Of a stretch of DNA of 64,000 nucleotides, positions 13,173 to 25,090 are shown piece by piece. Numbering within the stretch: the stretch's first letter is position 1; the number at the start of each line of letters is the position of its first letter. This DNA is from Bryum argenteum. Lineage: Eukaryota; Streptophyta; Bryopsida; Bryales; Bryaceae. Position numbers and translations under genes: made by a program. The stretch lies in contig CM073324.1 of the NCBI GenBank assembly GCA_037043015.1, positions 11,739,013 to 11,803,012 of the forward strand, written 5' to 3'. Under the pieces are notes generated by a model that saw only the letters and a list, made by a program, of their open reading frames with translations, was not told the DNA's origin and did no database searches.

Positions 13173-13820
13173 TGAATAGATGGTCATTCTTGAGCGGTTT
13201 TTAAAGTTTTGAGAGCAATAGTCAAAATTTGAGTCAAATGAGGACTTTGAACTAGTTAAAATCTATTGTAAAACTTTTCACTATTACATTACGGTTTCTA
13301 GTATTTTGGAAAGTCTAAAAAAAGATTAATTTCAAAATTTTAAAAAGTACAAGGTGGTCCAAAAAACCTCTCTTCCTTTCTATCCTAGTGACTACTGGTT
13401 GGACAATGACAAGCACAAAGGTATGAACGACTACATGGGGGGATGAGATCTGGGTTAATGACTTGAACAAAGAGGGGATTATGATACATGTGCGGACAAG
13501 ATTTGAGACAAGGTTGAGAAGGAATTTATGTTAAGGGTAAGAACAACTTGAAGACAAGGTTTAAGCTAGGAAGAATGACACATACGGTTTTTGGAATGAA
13601 AAAATACTATAAATACCAATTTTTTAGTAGTTTTGAGGTGTGGCAGGACATCGGTAACAATCAAGTTGCTTGTTTAAGTGAGGAAGACCTTCAATAGTTG
13701 CGAGATTCACCTTTAGATAAAAAGCTACTTTCTCTTGAATACAATAAAGTGGTTCTTCAAGTGCAAGGAAAATATCAGAAGGTGAAATAAGTTGTGAGAA
13801 TGGTGATATTTTGTACAAAT
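13173..13820 (+). mobile_element. Probable 3' LTR (U3 side) of the Ty3 element
   Basis: The sequence starts with TG directly after the polypurine tract and contains a TATA-like motif CTATAAATA at 13608-13616, as expected for U3. The LTR end cannot be placed: no matching 5' LTR was found in the window because the 5' part of the element is missing. The right boundary given here is arbitrary. Confidence 0.4.
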
Positions 13821-13951
13821 ATCCTCAAATAAACCTATTTATAGGAGTCCAGTTTCCTACAAGAATTTTGTAATTTGGTAAATGTCACCCACTCATTAAT
13901 ACCTAAAGCTTTTAGAAATAAAAAATAACTTTTCAAAAATGTCCAAAAATG

Positions 13952-13977
13952 TTTTTTTTTTTTTTTTTTTTTTTTTT
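13952..13977. repeat. Poly(T) tract
   Basis: Twenty-six uninterrupted T residues are followed by CAT and a further T-rich stretch. This could be the reverse-strand poly(A) tail of a retrotransposed sequence, but no attached coding sequence or LINE/SINE was recognised. Confidence 0.85.
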
Positions 13978-14799
13978 CATTTTTTTTCATTGATTTTTTG
14001 AACAGGTGCAATATCATATAAAAATTAATATTGGGATCTTACGAGACTGATGGCCGTGCCATTCGATTAAATAGCCATCTATAAATACATTTGGAATAAT
14101 AAAATATTCTAAATTGATGCATTATTTTTGTGAAAAGCGGCATGACAAAACTCGGATATGAAAAGTTTGTATGCCCACATGTTTAGGGTGGAACTAACTC
14201 AATCTTTTACATTGAAGGCATGTGAACTATAAAATTCTCAAAAGATCACTTGTACCGAGCACCCCTACCATGCTACAACGGAGATGTTCCAATCACTAAG
14301 TAGCTTCAAAATAAAAAAAAACTACTCTTCAAATACTAGTGTTATTTCTGTGAAGTATTTTTCTAAAAAAATCCAAATACTAGTGGATAAGTAGATGAAT
14401 TATTGATATACTTTACTTTTAAAAAGTGGCTCGATTGAAGAAGCATAAGTGGGAAAAAACATTATCCTTTGTTCAATGTACCTAATCAAACTTTCACCTT
14501 GCCAATGCCGAATGTGAGTCATAAAAACCCTACCAGACTTTCAAAGATTACACAGGTATATTATCATGCAGTATCGGGGATGCTCTTTCAAACAAACAAA
14601 CGGATGAAATTGTCATTGTTATCTCCTCTCGTAACACGACAACCTTCTTCACATACGGAGTTTCCCATTGAAGCAAACATAAGGATTTTCCCATTGAGCA
14701 AGGAAGCCCCCTGCGAGAACATGATACCATTGACCATGTCCAAATAGTGTCATGTTCAAATAGTGTGAAATCGGTAAGGTGTAATAAGTGCACCGTAAT
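13978..14799. other. AT-rich intergenic DNA
   Basis: I see no gene, RNA or clear transposon in this stretch. Open frames on both strands at 14469-14793 overlap each other antisense and show no family resemblance. Confidence 0.6.
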
Positions 14800-15648
14800 T
14801 GGTGTGGGTCATGTCAGCAAGTGGGACACCACTACGCACCACCTCGAGTTTGTACGCTACTGCCTGGAACTTGCCGATTGGAGCATTAAGTAACCTGTCG
14901 GTCCCCATCGTCAACCAACCTACTCATCGCTTACCGCAACCACTCACCAGCGGGCCGCAGACACGCGTCACAGGTCGAGAGCACGCACTCACCGCGGGCT
15001 ACTACGAGCATACCTTGCCGCAAGCGACCCGCAAGCAACGGAGCCGCAAGCGCGCGGGACTGGAAGTCGCTCCAAGAAACCGCAACCCAGGCGCCAGCGA
15101 GCCCTCCAGCCCTTTCATAACGGCGTCTTACATTATTTGCCAGTAGGAGGGAGCCACAGGACAGGACAGTGGAGAGGAGCATTCGAACTCAATCAGAGCT
15201 GTGAAGAAGCTTTTGGACCGGGGGACCATGGCGATGGCGCACACGTAGTCAGCCCGCCCCTTCCCTTTCTTGCAGCCGAGCCCAAGCCAGGCAGTCGTCG
15301 GTGCCCGCCCCTCCAACGGGCCTCTGCTGCAGCCCTGGGCTGTCCTTTGCGCAAGGTATGCCGCACCACGATTATTGCGCTGCGCTTTTTCCGCCCCTGG
15401 TCCGTTCTTGTTTGCATGATTGCGCCCGGATGAGCCATGTCGCCACACGATCTTGCAGACTATCGAGATCTGGTTTTCCCGCATTGCAGACATTTTCTTG
15501 ATTCCTCCGCTTTAGCATTGTCTGCAAACGTGCTGCTCTGTTTTCTCGCTCTTTTTCGGGGTTTGCGATTGAGCCTGAATTGGTCTAGGGTTCTGGTTAA
15601 GGCAGATTACGTTGGAGCCATCGCCCGACGTGTTTGAGATCGGTCGTC
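14800..15648 (+). promoter_or_regulatory. GC/CpG-rich promoter and 5' leader region of the SEC14-nodulin gene
   Basis: Base composition changes sharply from AT-rich to GC-rich with many CG dinucleotides about 850 bp before the start codon at 15649. Overlapping open frames occur on both strands, which is typical of GC-rich non-coding DNA rather than genes. The transcription start is not resolvable: no strong TATA box is visible close to the start codon, and the leader appears pyrimidine-rich around 15480-15560. Confidence 0.5.
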
Positions 15649-18600
15649 ATGGGTGCGCAAAGTCAAGGTGTGTGATTTTCCTTATCTGACTTGTATATTT
15701 GTGGAAAAGCATCAGTATCACGGCCAATCTTCAAGATACGACTAAGTAGAGCTTGATGTGTCAATGTAGATGAGCAATTGTTGCAATTCCTCTTACGAAT
15801 GCTTCCTTGCTCTTTTAGACTCGCATGGACATCGGGGTATACATGCAGACCTCCAATTTTCGCCTCACGAAAATGAAGAGTCCAACGATGATGATGAGTC
15901 TCAAGGTGGCTGCGGTAAAGCTAAATTCGGAGCCATTCGTGCTATCATTGCTACATCGAAATTTCGTGATTCACTCAAAAGACGGCGTGTTGGCCATCGA
16001 CCGAAGAAAATGTCACTCCCGATTATGGATGTTCGCGACGCGAAGGAGCAGCTGGCTGTCGAAGAACTTCGCCGAGAACTTATCGCAAGGAACCTCTTAC
16101 CTGAGCAGCATGACGATTACCGTGTTCTCTTGAGGTCAGCATCCTAACCCTATTACTCCGTGTATAGCCCGCATGCAACTTCTGCTATTGGTGGTCGAGG
16201 GAATACGGAGACTCTTTTCTTCATTCTAAGTTCTTGCGGATCTGAACTTTTAGCTGGTCTTTGCATGTCGAGGTCAAGCTTCATTACATGTTACTTTTCT
16301 GCTTTTGTGCGGAGTACAGTTGGCTCGTAGTATTGATGCTTTTCGTTTGATGATTCCTTACAGATTTGCGAAGGCAAGGAAATATGACGTTAAGAAGACA
16401 GCAGAAATGTGGGAAAAGATGTTAGCCTGGCGAAAAGAGTTTGGGACAGATACGATTGAAGAGGTTTGCGATTAGTTGCCTTTTCCTTTCTTCTTTACTC
16501 GATGGTAGGACGGAGCTGAGCAGTGGGACAACCTGAATTCCGTGGACATCTTGTGTTCAATTGCATGAGAGATAGGCAATTTCTATAAGCGTTGTTAGCG
16601 GACTGCTAGGTTATCAGGACAATTGATTTTTTTTGGAATTTCGTTTCCCATCATGATGCGGGACATGTCGATTGAGATTTATGCAAGCCCCTGCATTTTA
16701 TATTTAGAAGCTTTTTTCTCTGTAAATGATATCATGAGCTTTAACTGTCTTCTGGATTTTGCTTATGCAGGACTTCAATTTTACAGAGATTGACAAAGTG
16801 AGGAATTTTTATCCTCAAGGGTATCATGGCGTAGACAAAGAGGGCAGACCTGTGTATATTGAGAGAATTGGCAAAATCCATGCCCACGGCGTGATGGAGG
16901 TTACTACGCTTGATAGGTATTTGAAATACCATGTACAGGAATTTGAGAAGTTGTTGAACTTGAAGTTTCCAGCATGCTCTGTCGCGGCAAACCGGCATAT
17001 TGACACCACCACCACCATTCTCGATGTAGCTGGAGTGGTAATAATCATACCTTATGTTCTCATCATGAAAGTGGTGCGCCTTATACATACTTTACCTTTC
17101 TAATGCATCTGTTCCTCCTTACGCAGGGCTTGAAGAATTTTTGTAAACCTGCGCGAGACCTTATTGTTGCTCTACAGAGAGTTGACAACGACAATTATCC
17201 CGAGGTATTTGTGCATCTTCATTTGGAAATTGGGTAGCTTCACTTGGCTCCTCGTGTCTCTGAAGAGCGTTGCTGATTATTACATAATGATTGGTTGCTA
17301 TGCAGACGTTGGCACGGTTGTTCATCGTCAATGCAGGACCAGGCTTTAAAATGCTCTGGGGCACCATCAAGGGCTTTCTGGATCCTAACACGGCGGCGAA
17401 AATACATGTAAATCCCAGCACCTTCTACTTCTAGGGCCTTCTTTCGAAGGATGCATCCTTCCTCTAATCAATCTGGGTGCGATCTTTGTGAGCCTATGGT
17501 GCTGTTTTCGGAGGTAGTTATAATTATAGTACAACGTTGCTTATATACTGAAACTACGTTTTGGCAGGTCATCGGTAACAACTACCAGAAGAAGCTCCTT
17601 GAGATTATTGACCCAAGGTATTACACTTCGGCTCTATCAATCATAGATTACATTTGATGTGGACAAGTAGCTACAGCGAGCATGCCTTTGAAAAGTCGTT
17701 AAAAGTCCTCTCTACCGCAATATTGCTAGCTTGTTTTTAATAGATATTATTTTCGTTGGAAGATCACTTGACTCAGCGCTACACTTCTGGTTGCAACAGT
17801 AATTTGCCAGAATTTCTTGGTGGAGCTTGCAAATGCCCAGTTGAAGGAGGGTGCATGCAGTCTGACATGGGTCCTTGGCGGGATCCGGACGTTTTGAAGG
17901 TGATTATCGATACCGATCTGTCGATTGTCGATACCGATATGTAGAATACTATTTCGTAGCTGTCTCTAAGATCAGTTCCCACTGATTCTCCCCTTAGGAA
18001 GGAAACTGCCTGAGGGCCAGCTTACGGCTTCAGGCCATATGTAACTTTATACAGCTAATTTTCCCGAAAAGGGCCTTGAATGTCGATACCCATCTGTTTC
18101 TGTACTCGATATCGCTTGTGAGGGACCAACGACGATGGTGTGCTTAGGTTTTCATGGAGTGACATTTCTTGAACAAGTCTACTCTCAAAGCAGGAATAAT
18201 TGTGACACTATGATAACACACACTTTTGTCCATCTGCAGGTATTAGCTGCAGCACAGGGAAAAGGTTCAAGAGACAGTGTGTCCTCTGCAACAGATTTTG
18301 AGGAGTCCTATCGATATGAGGACATCAAGCGGGTAAATATGTTTCGCCATAATTAAGTGACCATTTTAGAGTAGCGAAGATGACAAAGCTTAGGTGCCTT
18401 CTGAAGGCTACATTCTGGGCATTAATTGACCACACACGTTTTTGCAGGAAATCGGCCACTATGTTAGTGATCAAGAAGAGTCTACTGCGGATTCAAGAGC
18501 TGAGAAAAGTGTAATTTACCCTGTGACCAGGGTATCTTCTACGAGAGAAAAAGTATGTAATCGTTCGCGTCTGCATTTCAAGATTTTATTTCCTATGATC

Positions 18601-19629
18601 AACAAAGCTTTCCATTTACCATCAAAAACTGTGCTAAGTTTCTGGGTTGCTGCTCACAGAAGGTAGTAACCGGAGATCTCGTCAGTGGAGGTGCTATAAG
18701 GAGTGCAGCCGAGACAGCTGAACGTCCAACATCCCACGGTAATATACACAATCCATCGCCACGTACGTTATACCCTCAATAATACCCCTCGTTTTGGAAA
18801 TCGCTCTGGTCCGAGTGAAACCTTGTGATACGTGACAACGACCGCGGTTGATGTCTGGTTTGATTGAATTGCAGGGAATGTTGGGCCGATGTGGAAGACG
18901 ATCACACAATCGCTGTTTGTTTTCTGGACTCTGTTTTTGGCTTGTATAGATCATTTCCGACGTTACCGGCTGGTGTCAATCAAGCCGCCGCAAGAGGAGC
19001 CAAAGGTTTGGCTGAGTGCAGATGAATTTGCAAGATCTACATGTATCATTTCTAGTCGAGTGACACGACTTGAGGAGGACTTCGGCATACTGTCTACTAC
19101 AGTTTCACACGCTACTAGAGCACCTGCAGTGGATCCTTCAGCGGAGAGGATAAGAGCTCTTGAATCAGAGCTAGCAGAAACAAAGAAGGTTCGTACATTG
19201 AACATCATCACATCTCGGTGACCATATTTTCATCGAGTTTTAATATGTAGGTTCTCAATGGATGATATATGGCCTAAGTTTTCTTTTATAATAAGCTCTG
19301 ATAAGCATTTGTTTCATGCCGATTCAGGACTTGAAGGATGTCTTGGCGAAGCAGGAGGACTTCTTAAACATGCTGGCGCAGTTGAAGGATTCCGCCAAGA
19401 TGGTAAGAACTGTCGTATTGCAGAGTCTAATGTCCTTGCATAGTCTGCTTGTATGTTCAAATGTCTATGATAATGGTTTGCTGCTGCAGAGGTTGGTCAA
19501 CTATACAAAGATCAGAAACTGGGTAATTTAGCAGCAAGAGTGCGGGGAAATCTTTAGTTTTGTGATGGTTTACTGATGTTTGTGCAGAAGAATAAAGCGA
19601 ATCTGAAGATGAGTTGTTTCAGCGGTTAA
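15649..19629 (+). CDS. SEC14-nodulin domain phosphatidylinositol transfer protein (SFH family)
   Basis: Fifteen exons: 15649-15667, 15819-16134, 16364-16463, 16771-17037, 17127-17204, 17306-17407, 17568-17617, 17800-17899, 18240-18332, 18448-18552, 18660-18738, 18875-19188, 19328-19402, 19490-19522, 19588-19629. The frame stays open and gives 590 residues. Residues ~75-145 are the CRAL-TRIO N-terminal part ([31 protein letters not shown]). Residues ~150-340 are the lipid-binding CRAL-TRIO domain ([78 protein letters not shown]). A hydrophobic segment at ~443-455 ([13 protein letters not shown]), a coiled-coil tail at ~475-566 and a short basic end ([13 protein letters not shown]) match the plant Sec14-nodulin group. 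In that family the lipid-exchange domain stimulates phosphoinositide synthesis and the basic tail binds phosphoinositides at membranes, directing polarised growth. The first three residues after Met (GAQ) do not form a strong acylation signal. The last two small exons are the least certain: reading through the 19522 donor would instead stop at 19531. Confidence 0.9.
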
Positions 19630-22425
19630 TTTTCTGCTGCGAATAAGAGGCACATTGATTTAGTAAGCAAGCGATTATGTGGACTGCATTTGTCCCTTTG
19701 AAGCTTTTGACACATATATTGACGAAAAACCGGAATCTGGTAAGGAGAATCGGAACGTAAGACTTCACCAGCTCCTCTCATTCTGAACAACGCAGCTGTT
19801 CAGGTAACTAAAAAGTAGCCTCATAATCCCGCGTCTTGGAGAATTATAGATCCAATCTTCTTGCTTAGCTAAGCTACGCATTCCGTGTCCCCATGTTGGC
19901 TGGCATTCACAGGACGACCGTGGACTCTGATGAAAAGTGATATGCTCACTGTCATTCAAACCATTATTTTGAGGATAGCCTGAATTGAGCAGGTAGCAAT
20001 TGCGAATTTTTCTATTGTACTCGAGGAATAAATTTGTATAAGTGAAGGTGGTGTATATGAATAATTTGAATACTGTTATGAAATGCAAGCAAGCGCGTTG
20101 CATAGCGGAGGGGCATTAACCCCATTTTTCTCTTTCAATACTTTGTGGTGTTGAATAATATGGTCTTATGGTTCATCAGTTGTATGCAGAAAGGGGTTTT
20201 ATGATTTTAGTGATGCGTTCCTGCTTGAGCCGTCGAGATGATGCTGACGGTTTGGATTATGAATATTATTGCATGCTGATTTGACTTGTATTCGATTGAT
20301 AATTCCTGATTCCAGGGCACCGACGCGTATGATTCTCAAGTTTGTTGAACTAGAGTTTTTGAGCTTTTGAATTGCGTGATTAGGTGGAGATAGGACACAT
20401 TGTATCTTTCTTTTGTGTGAGCCTATTTCAACATTTTTGGAACTTGAGCGTCTTATCACTTTTGAAAAGTAGAAACACCATTGCGTACTTACTCTGCCTG
20501 GATGCGGGTTGGATGTGATTGTGAGTGGTGTATATGTTAATTGTTCTCCAATCTGTTCAAAAGTAGAAACACCATTGCTTACTTGCTCTGCCTGGATGGA
20601 GGTTGGATGTGATTGTGAGTGCTGTATCTGTTAATTGTTGTTTACAACGTTAGATCTTTAGCGACCTTGAATTTCTCCACTTGTAGGAACAAAATCTACA
20701 TGAATTTCTTCTTGCTTTAAGCAATTATTTATGTTAGTACATTTGATTAAAATGCTGAATTAATTTCTAATTATGCATTTATTTATGTAACTTCAGATTC
20801 AAATGTTGGAAGTAATTGTGATTACCGAACTTGGTTGGTAGTGAAAATAATATTAAGAGTTTTAGAACTTGGTCAAATGTATCAATGTGAACTACGTAAG
20901 AGTCTATTTGTGACTTGATCGAAGTAAGAATGGAGTGTGGTATTAGAATGTAATTGAACTCTTAATGAGTTTGTATACAATTGACTCTTGACTTCAAAAA
21001 TATATATCATGTCTTGCTTTCCAGAACTTGACGTGTATACATGTAAAATTCACGAAGTGTCCCTTTTGTTGTAAAGACTAACATACGAGGTTGAGCATAA
21101 CACTTTTTACATTTGACCTTTACAAAAGTACAGTACAATGGATGTTCATGTATTTGTATGAATCTTAATATCTTCAAATTTAATAAATTTCAAAAGGTTA
21201 AAGTGTCAACGAAATGTCATGTAACAAGTGTAAATTATTGCCTTTTATATTGGTGGAATTTGGTGTACGGTTTTAGGAAATGCTCTATACACTTGGACCA
21301 ATTCTCCAAAACGATAGTAAATCTCCTTTAATGTATCAAAATTTTGATAAAAGAAATTATTGAACAAATTTGTCATCACTAGCATCACTAGTGTAAAATA
21401 ATTATAAAGTTTTAGAACAAAGGTAATCCATGAAATAAAAAAGGTACGAGTCATCCTAGAACACAATACAACAGAAGGAACTTAAAAATTTCTTAATTGC
21501 TATTTTAAATTTGTTGTTCACATTTCATTGAGCTCATAAGGTGGTTGCATCAAGAGGTTCATATCGCATCATAAGCTCTTGACTCATACACTCCTCATTT
21601 GGATTCCAAACTTTTGTGTCATTAGTATCACAAATTCTATATGAGAATCTGTGCACTAAGGACATGGGGAGCTTTGGATAGAAAAGTTTAGAATCCAGTG
21701 AAGAGTTTCTGATTCAAAAGATTAAGTTGCAACATAAACAACTTGGGAATCGAATGGTGCATCTCGAGTTCTTCCCATAAAAATTTAGAAATAATCTTTG
21801 TACACAACCAAATGTAACCATCTAAAGTGGTACTAGATTAGGCCTATATGTTAAAATACTAGTGAACTCCACACAATTTCATTATGATTTATTATATCAA
21901 CTTATATGTTTATGAAGTTTTCTACTCTCTTATCAAATGATTGAAAAAAATCTAACATGATTAAGGAAGACTGAACAAACTTAACATAAAGAAACTAGGC
22001 ATTTCAAATGAACTAATTTTGTCAATTTAGGAATGATAACCCACCTAAGCATACACACTTGATATTGTGAGAAAAATGATATGTAGTACTTAGTTATAAA
22101 GATACACATATAGCATATTTTGAAGGAATCACAAACAACTCTGAACTTTAGTGTATAGTCTTAACTCAAAGGAGCAACTAGTTCAACAATTAGCAAGTTT
22201 GAAAGGCTCATAGGTTTATGTTTAAATAGTAGTAGAAGGGGTGCGTCCCAACACCATGAAAGGCCACACACCACTGTAATAATATGCAACTTTTGGCAAA
22301 GGACATGCCTCTTTGTGTGCGAAAGGACGTGAATTTTTCAAACCTTTGGCAACTCAGACTGCAAAACAAGCCGATTGAGCATTACACCGACTAGTGGAGT
22401 CAATACTCCGCTGCGAGGGACAACA
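19630..22425. other. 3' flank and AT-rich intergenic DNA
   Basis: The first few hundred bases are presumably the 3' UTR of the SEC14-nodulin gene. The remainder is AT-rich with no supported gene; open frames at 19765-20103, 20199-20459 and 21113-21466 have no family resemblance or codon structure. A 94-bp tandem duplication lies within it. Confidence 0.6.
20464..20641. repeat. 94-bp tandem duplication
   Basis: Two adjacent copies begin at about 20467 and 20561 with AAGTAGAAACACCATTGC. They share TTACTYGCTCTGCCTGGATG-like and GGTTGGATGTGATTGTGAGT blocks and differ at a handful of positions. Confidence 0.85.
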
Positions 22426-23693
22426 ATGTCAGATGATTCAGAAGCGGACTCGGGATTAGACTCGGAAACCTCAGGCGGCGGATCAACTGAGCCGGAGTCT
22501 CCACGAGAAGAGATCTCTGAGATCCAACTCACCCTCGGCGAGCACTCCAAGTTCATCGCTGACCATTTCGACACATTATTTGACGAAGTTGAGCTCCTGA
22601 AGGTAACCATTCCACATCTGCTGATTAGTCACGACACCGCTGATAAGAGATAGAAGTTGCGAAACTAGTTACTTCACAGCATTACAATTTCAGATACGAA
22701 AACGGAACGTGATCAAGACAAAACATCTCATAAATTTGCACAGGTTATTTCGCACACGATCGGAGCGATTACTCCTGTTTGAAGGCATTTTCACTATTTA
22801 CATCTCCCCAGCAGATTTTTAAGAGATAAAGCTCACCTGAATAAAATTCATAAGAATGAGAGAACTGTTTCTTCAAGTAACAGGCATAATGTCGAGAATA
22901 AACATTAGACTTCTTGACAAAACTATTATCTCCAAGAAGCTCGAATGCTTCTCGCAGCTTTCTCTAACAACCTCGTGACAGTACTATTCATGTAGAAATT
23001 GACTCTCAGTGAAAACATGTATGTGGATGCATAATGTGCAGACATTGTTTACCGCCTCCTACAGTCGAATTTTAATCTCTGACCTCGGAGTAGAGAATAG
23101 ACAACGCTACAACCTAATCGTGCAGACATTTGTTACCGCCTCTCCAATCAAATCATTATTCACTGAAGAAACTGTCATCGGAATAGAGAGAATAAAACGC
23201 CGGGCCGAAAAGAAGGATAACATTCAACTATATGTTACCGCCTCGTTAAACTAATCTCTGAACGAACTCACTAACATTAGAAATTATACATAGTGGATTG
23301 CGCCAGATATTATGTGCAGATGTTCCTTACCGCCTCCTTTCGTCGAGTCGTTGACCTCTGAAGAATTTGACATAGGAGTAGAGAATACTATCCGGAACCG
23401 TTGAAGAAATTGACATGACATGAATGAGAGTAGAGATTGTAATGGCTGAGCTGCGGCATTGGCTTCAATTGCAGAAAAATTTGGCGGCGACAGAGATAGA
23501 GCTGCGCGAGGAGACGGACACGAAGATCAAAGAGGTGCAAGAAATGTTAATGGCACGGATCGAAATGCTGGAGGCGCGGGCGACGGAGAACGAAGCGAAA
23601 TTGTTTGACGAGACAAGCTTGAGCAAGCAGCAGGAGAGTCAGTACGACACTCTGCATACGAATGTCGGCGTGCTCTTCTTCCGTTTCCATTAG
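22426..23693 (+). CDS. Candidate small coiled-coil protein, two exons
   Basis: Exon 1 (22426-22602) encodes 59 residues: an acidic, Ser/Glu-rich start (MSDDSEADSGLDSETSGGG) and a helical end (HFDTLFDEVELLK) followed by a good GT donor. Exon 2 (23475-23693) follows an ATTGCAG acceptor in the same phase and encodes 72 residues, most of them predicted coiled coil (IELREETDTKIKEVQEMLMA). Total 131 residues. Both exons are richer in GC than their surroundings, and the heptad pattern continues across the junction, which argues for a real gene or a recent pseudogene. I do not recognise the family. It could also be a fragment of a retroelement gag or of a longer gene whose other exons I missed. Confidence 0.35.
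23040..23420. repeat. Degenerate ~90-bp tandem repeat inside the putative intron
   Basis: The motif TTACCGCCTC recurs at about 23048, 23133, 23235 and 23327 (spacings 85, 102 and 92). Each is usually preceded by a GTGCAGAYRTT-like block and followed by a GAAGAATTTGACATAGGAGT-like block and GTAGAGAATA. Confidence 0.65.
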
Positions 23694-24834
23694 TTCTGGT
23701 CATCTCTCTCATGTAACGGAGCCGCGCCATTTTGAGAGTTGTGGCTCTTGGGATTCAAAATTTTGGCGCCTGGGAAACCTACCAACATCTTTTTTTGGCA
23801 CTCATCTTGTTGTCATGAATTGAAACAAAGATATAATGTACGTGAACCTTCATATATTATTTAGGATAAAATTAAATTTTCAAAGAGAGGTGTGTTCAAG
23901 GACTTTATTTGCTTTCAACATTGAATCTTCAAATAAAGTACAAAATGAAAAAATACTCGAAATTTGTCTTAGTGAATGAAGTTGTTAAAACATGGGTGGA
24001 AATTTGGCAAGATGTATGTGGTAGCAAGGCAAATTTGTGAAGCCCACATTTATGAATGTGGGTATAGTTTTTCTTTAATTTTTTAATTCTACATAGTTTT
24101 TTAAATTTTTTAAAAAGCATTTATATTGTTATGCAAAGCTTGCATTAAGATGGATGCACCTAGAACAGTGACTTTTGCAGTCATGCCTATCTCTTCCCAT
24201 CTAAACTATTATATTTGCACATGCAAGTATAAGTTGATTCCAAGACATTAAAGAAGGTGTGATTTGGTTTTTACATGCAAATGTTATTTGGAGCTAAGTT
24301 CAATCATGGTGGTTGTACATGCTCGGATAAAATAATTGTTATAAATTATATTAGGTACAACACTATTCCATGTTTTAAGAGCATTTCTATGAAACTAATA
24401 TAAGGTGTATATGGATGTTTGGAGGTATTTTAAAAGTTTGATTATGATATGAAGAGTTAAAAATTTTGACAATTAATAAATTTAACTTCAAATAAGAACA
24501 TGATAAAACTGCCAATAGTACAAATTGAAGATAAAATATGATCTAGCTATAAAAATCAGTATGTACATGAGAGCCATGTATTGCCATTTATTTATTGAGC
24601 ATGATTCAACTTGATGACAATTGACTAAAAAGTCCTTTCATGATTACGGCTAGGCAGTATACCGCCACTTATTCATGGAACTTATTTCTTTAAACGTCAT
24701 AAAGTCATATCATACTTACAACCAGGTAGTCTTACACAGCCACACAGTCTTGTACAGCCACGTAGTACCGCCACTAGTGTGAGAAATCCATCGGCTGATA
24801 ATGAACTAGTCGTCGGTTTTTCCCAAATAGTGCG
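23694..24834. other. AT-rich intergenic DNA
   Basis: I see no gene, RNA or transposon that can be supported here. Short antisense open frames are at the level expected by chance in such composition. Confidence 0.55.
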
Positions 24835-25090
24835 TTGAACTCGTAATCCTTCATGATTACGGCGCTTTACGACATACATACAAGTGGAATGCACTCAATG
24901 TTTGTAAGGATTGAAGAGACACTTAAGTTTAGGGCGCATTTATGGCACCAGTGGTTCAACTTCATGACATTGAACTCGCAATCCTTCATGGTTACAGCGC
25001 TTTTACGACATACATACACGTTGAATGCACTCAATGTTTGAAAAGATTTTACAGATACTCAAGTTGACAGCGCTTTTATGGCACCATTAT
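24835..25090. repeat. 135-bp tandem duplication
   Basis: Two copies start at about 24835 and 24970 with TTGAACTCGYAATCCTTCAT. They share CATACATACA and GAATGCACTCAATGTTTG blocks and end in a TTATGGCACCA block. A related partial sequence (TTTCATGATTACGGC) occurs at about 24636. Confidence 0.85.

Noticed and set aside
14799..15637. Several overlapping 66-121-residue frames on both strands
   Set aside because: GC-rich composition opens all frames; there are no motifs, and the region is better explained as promoter and leader of the SEC14-nodulin gene.
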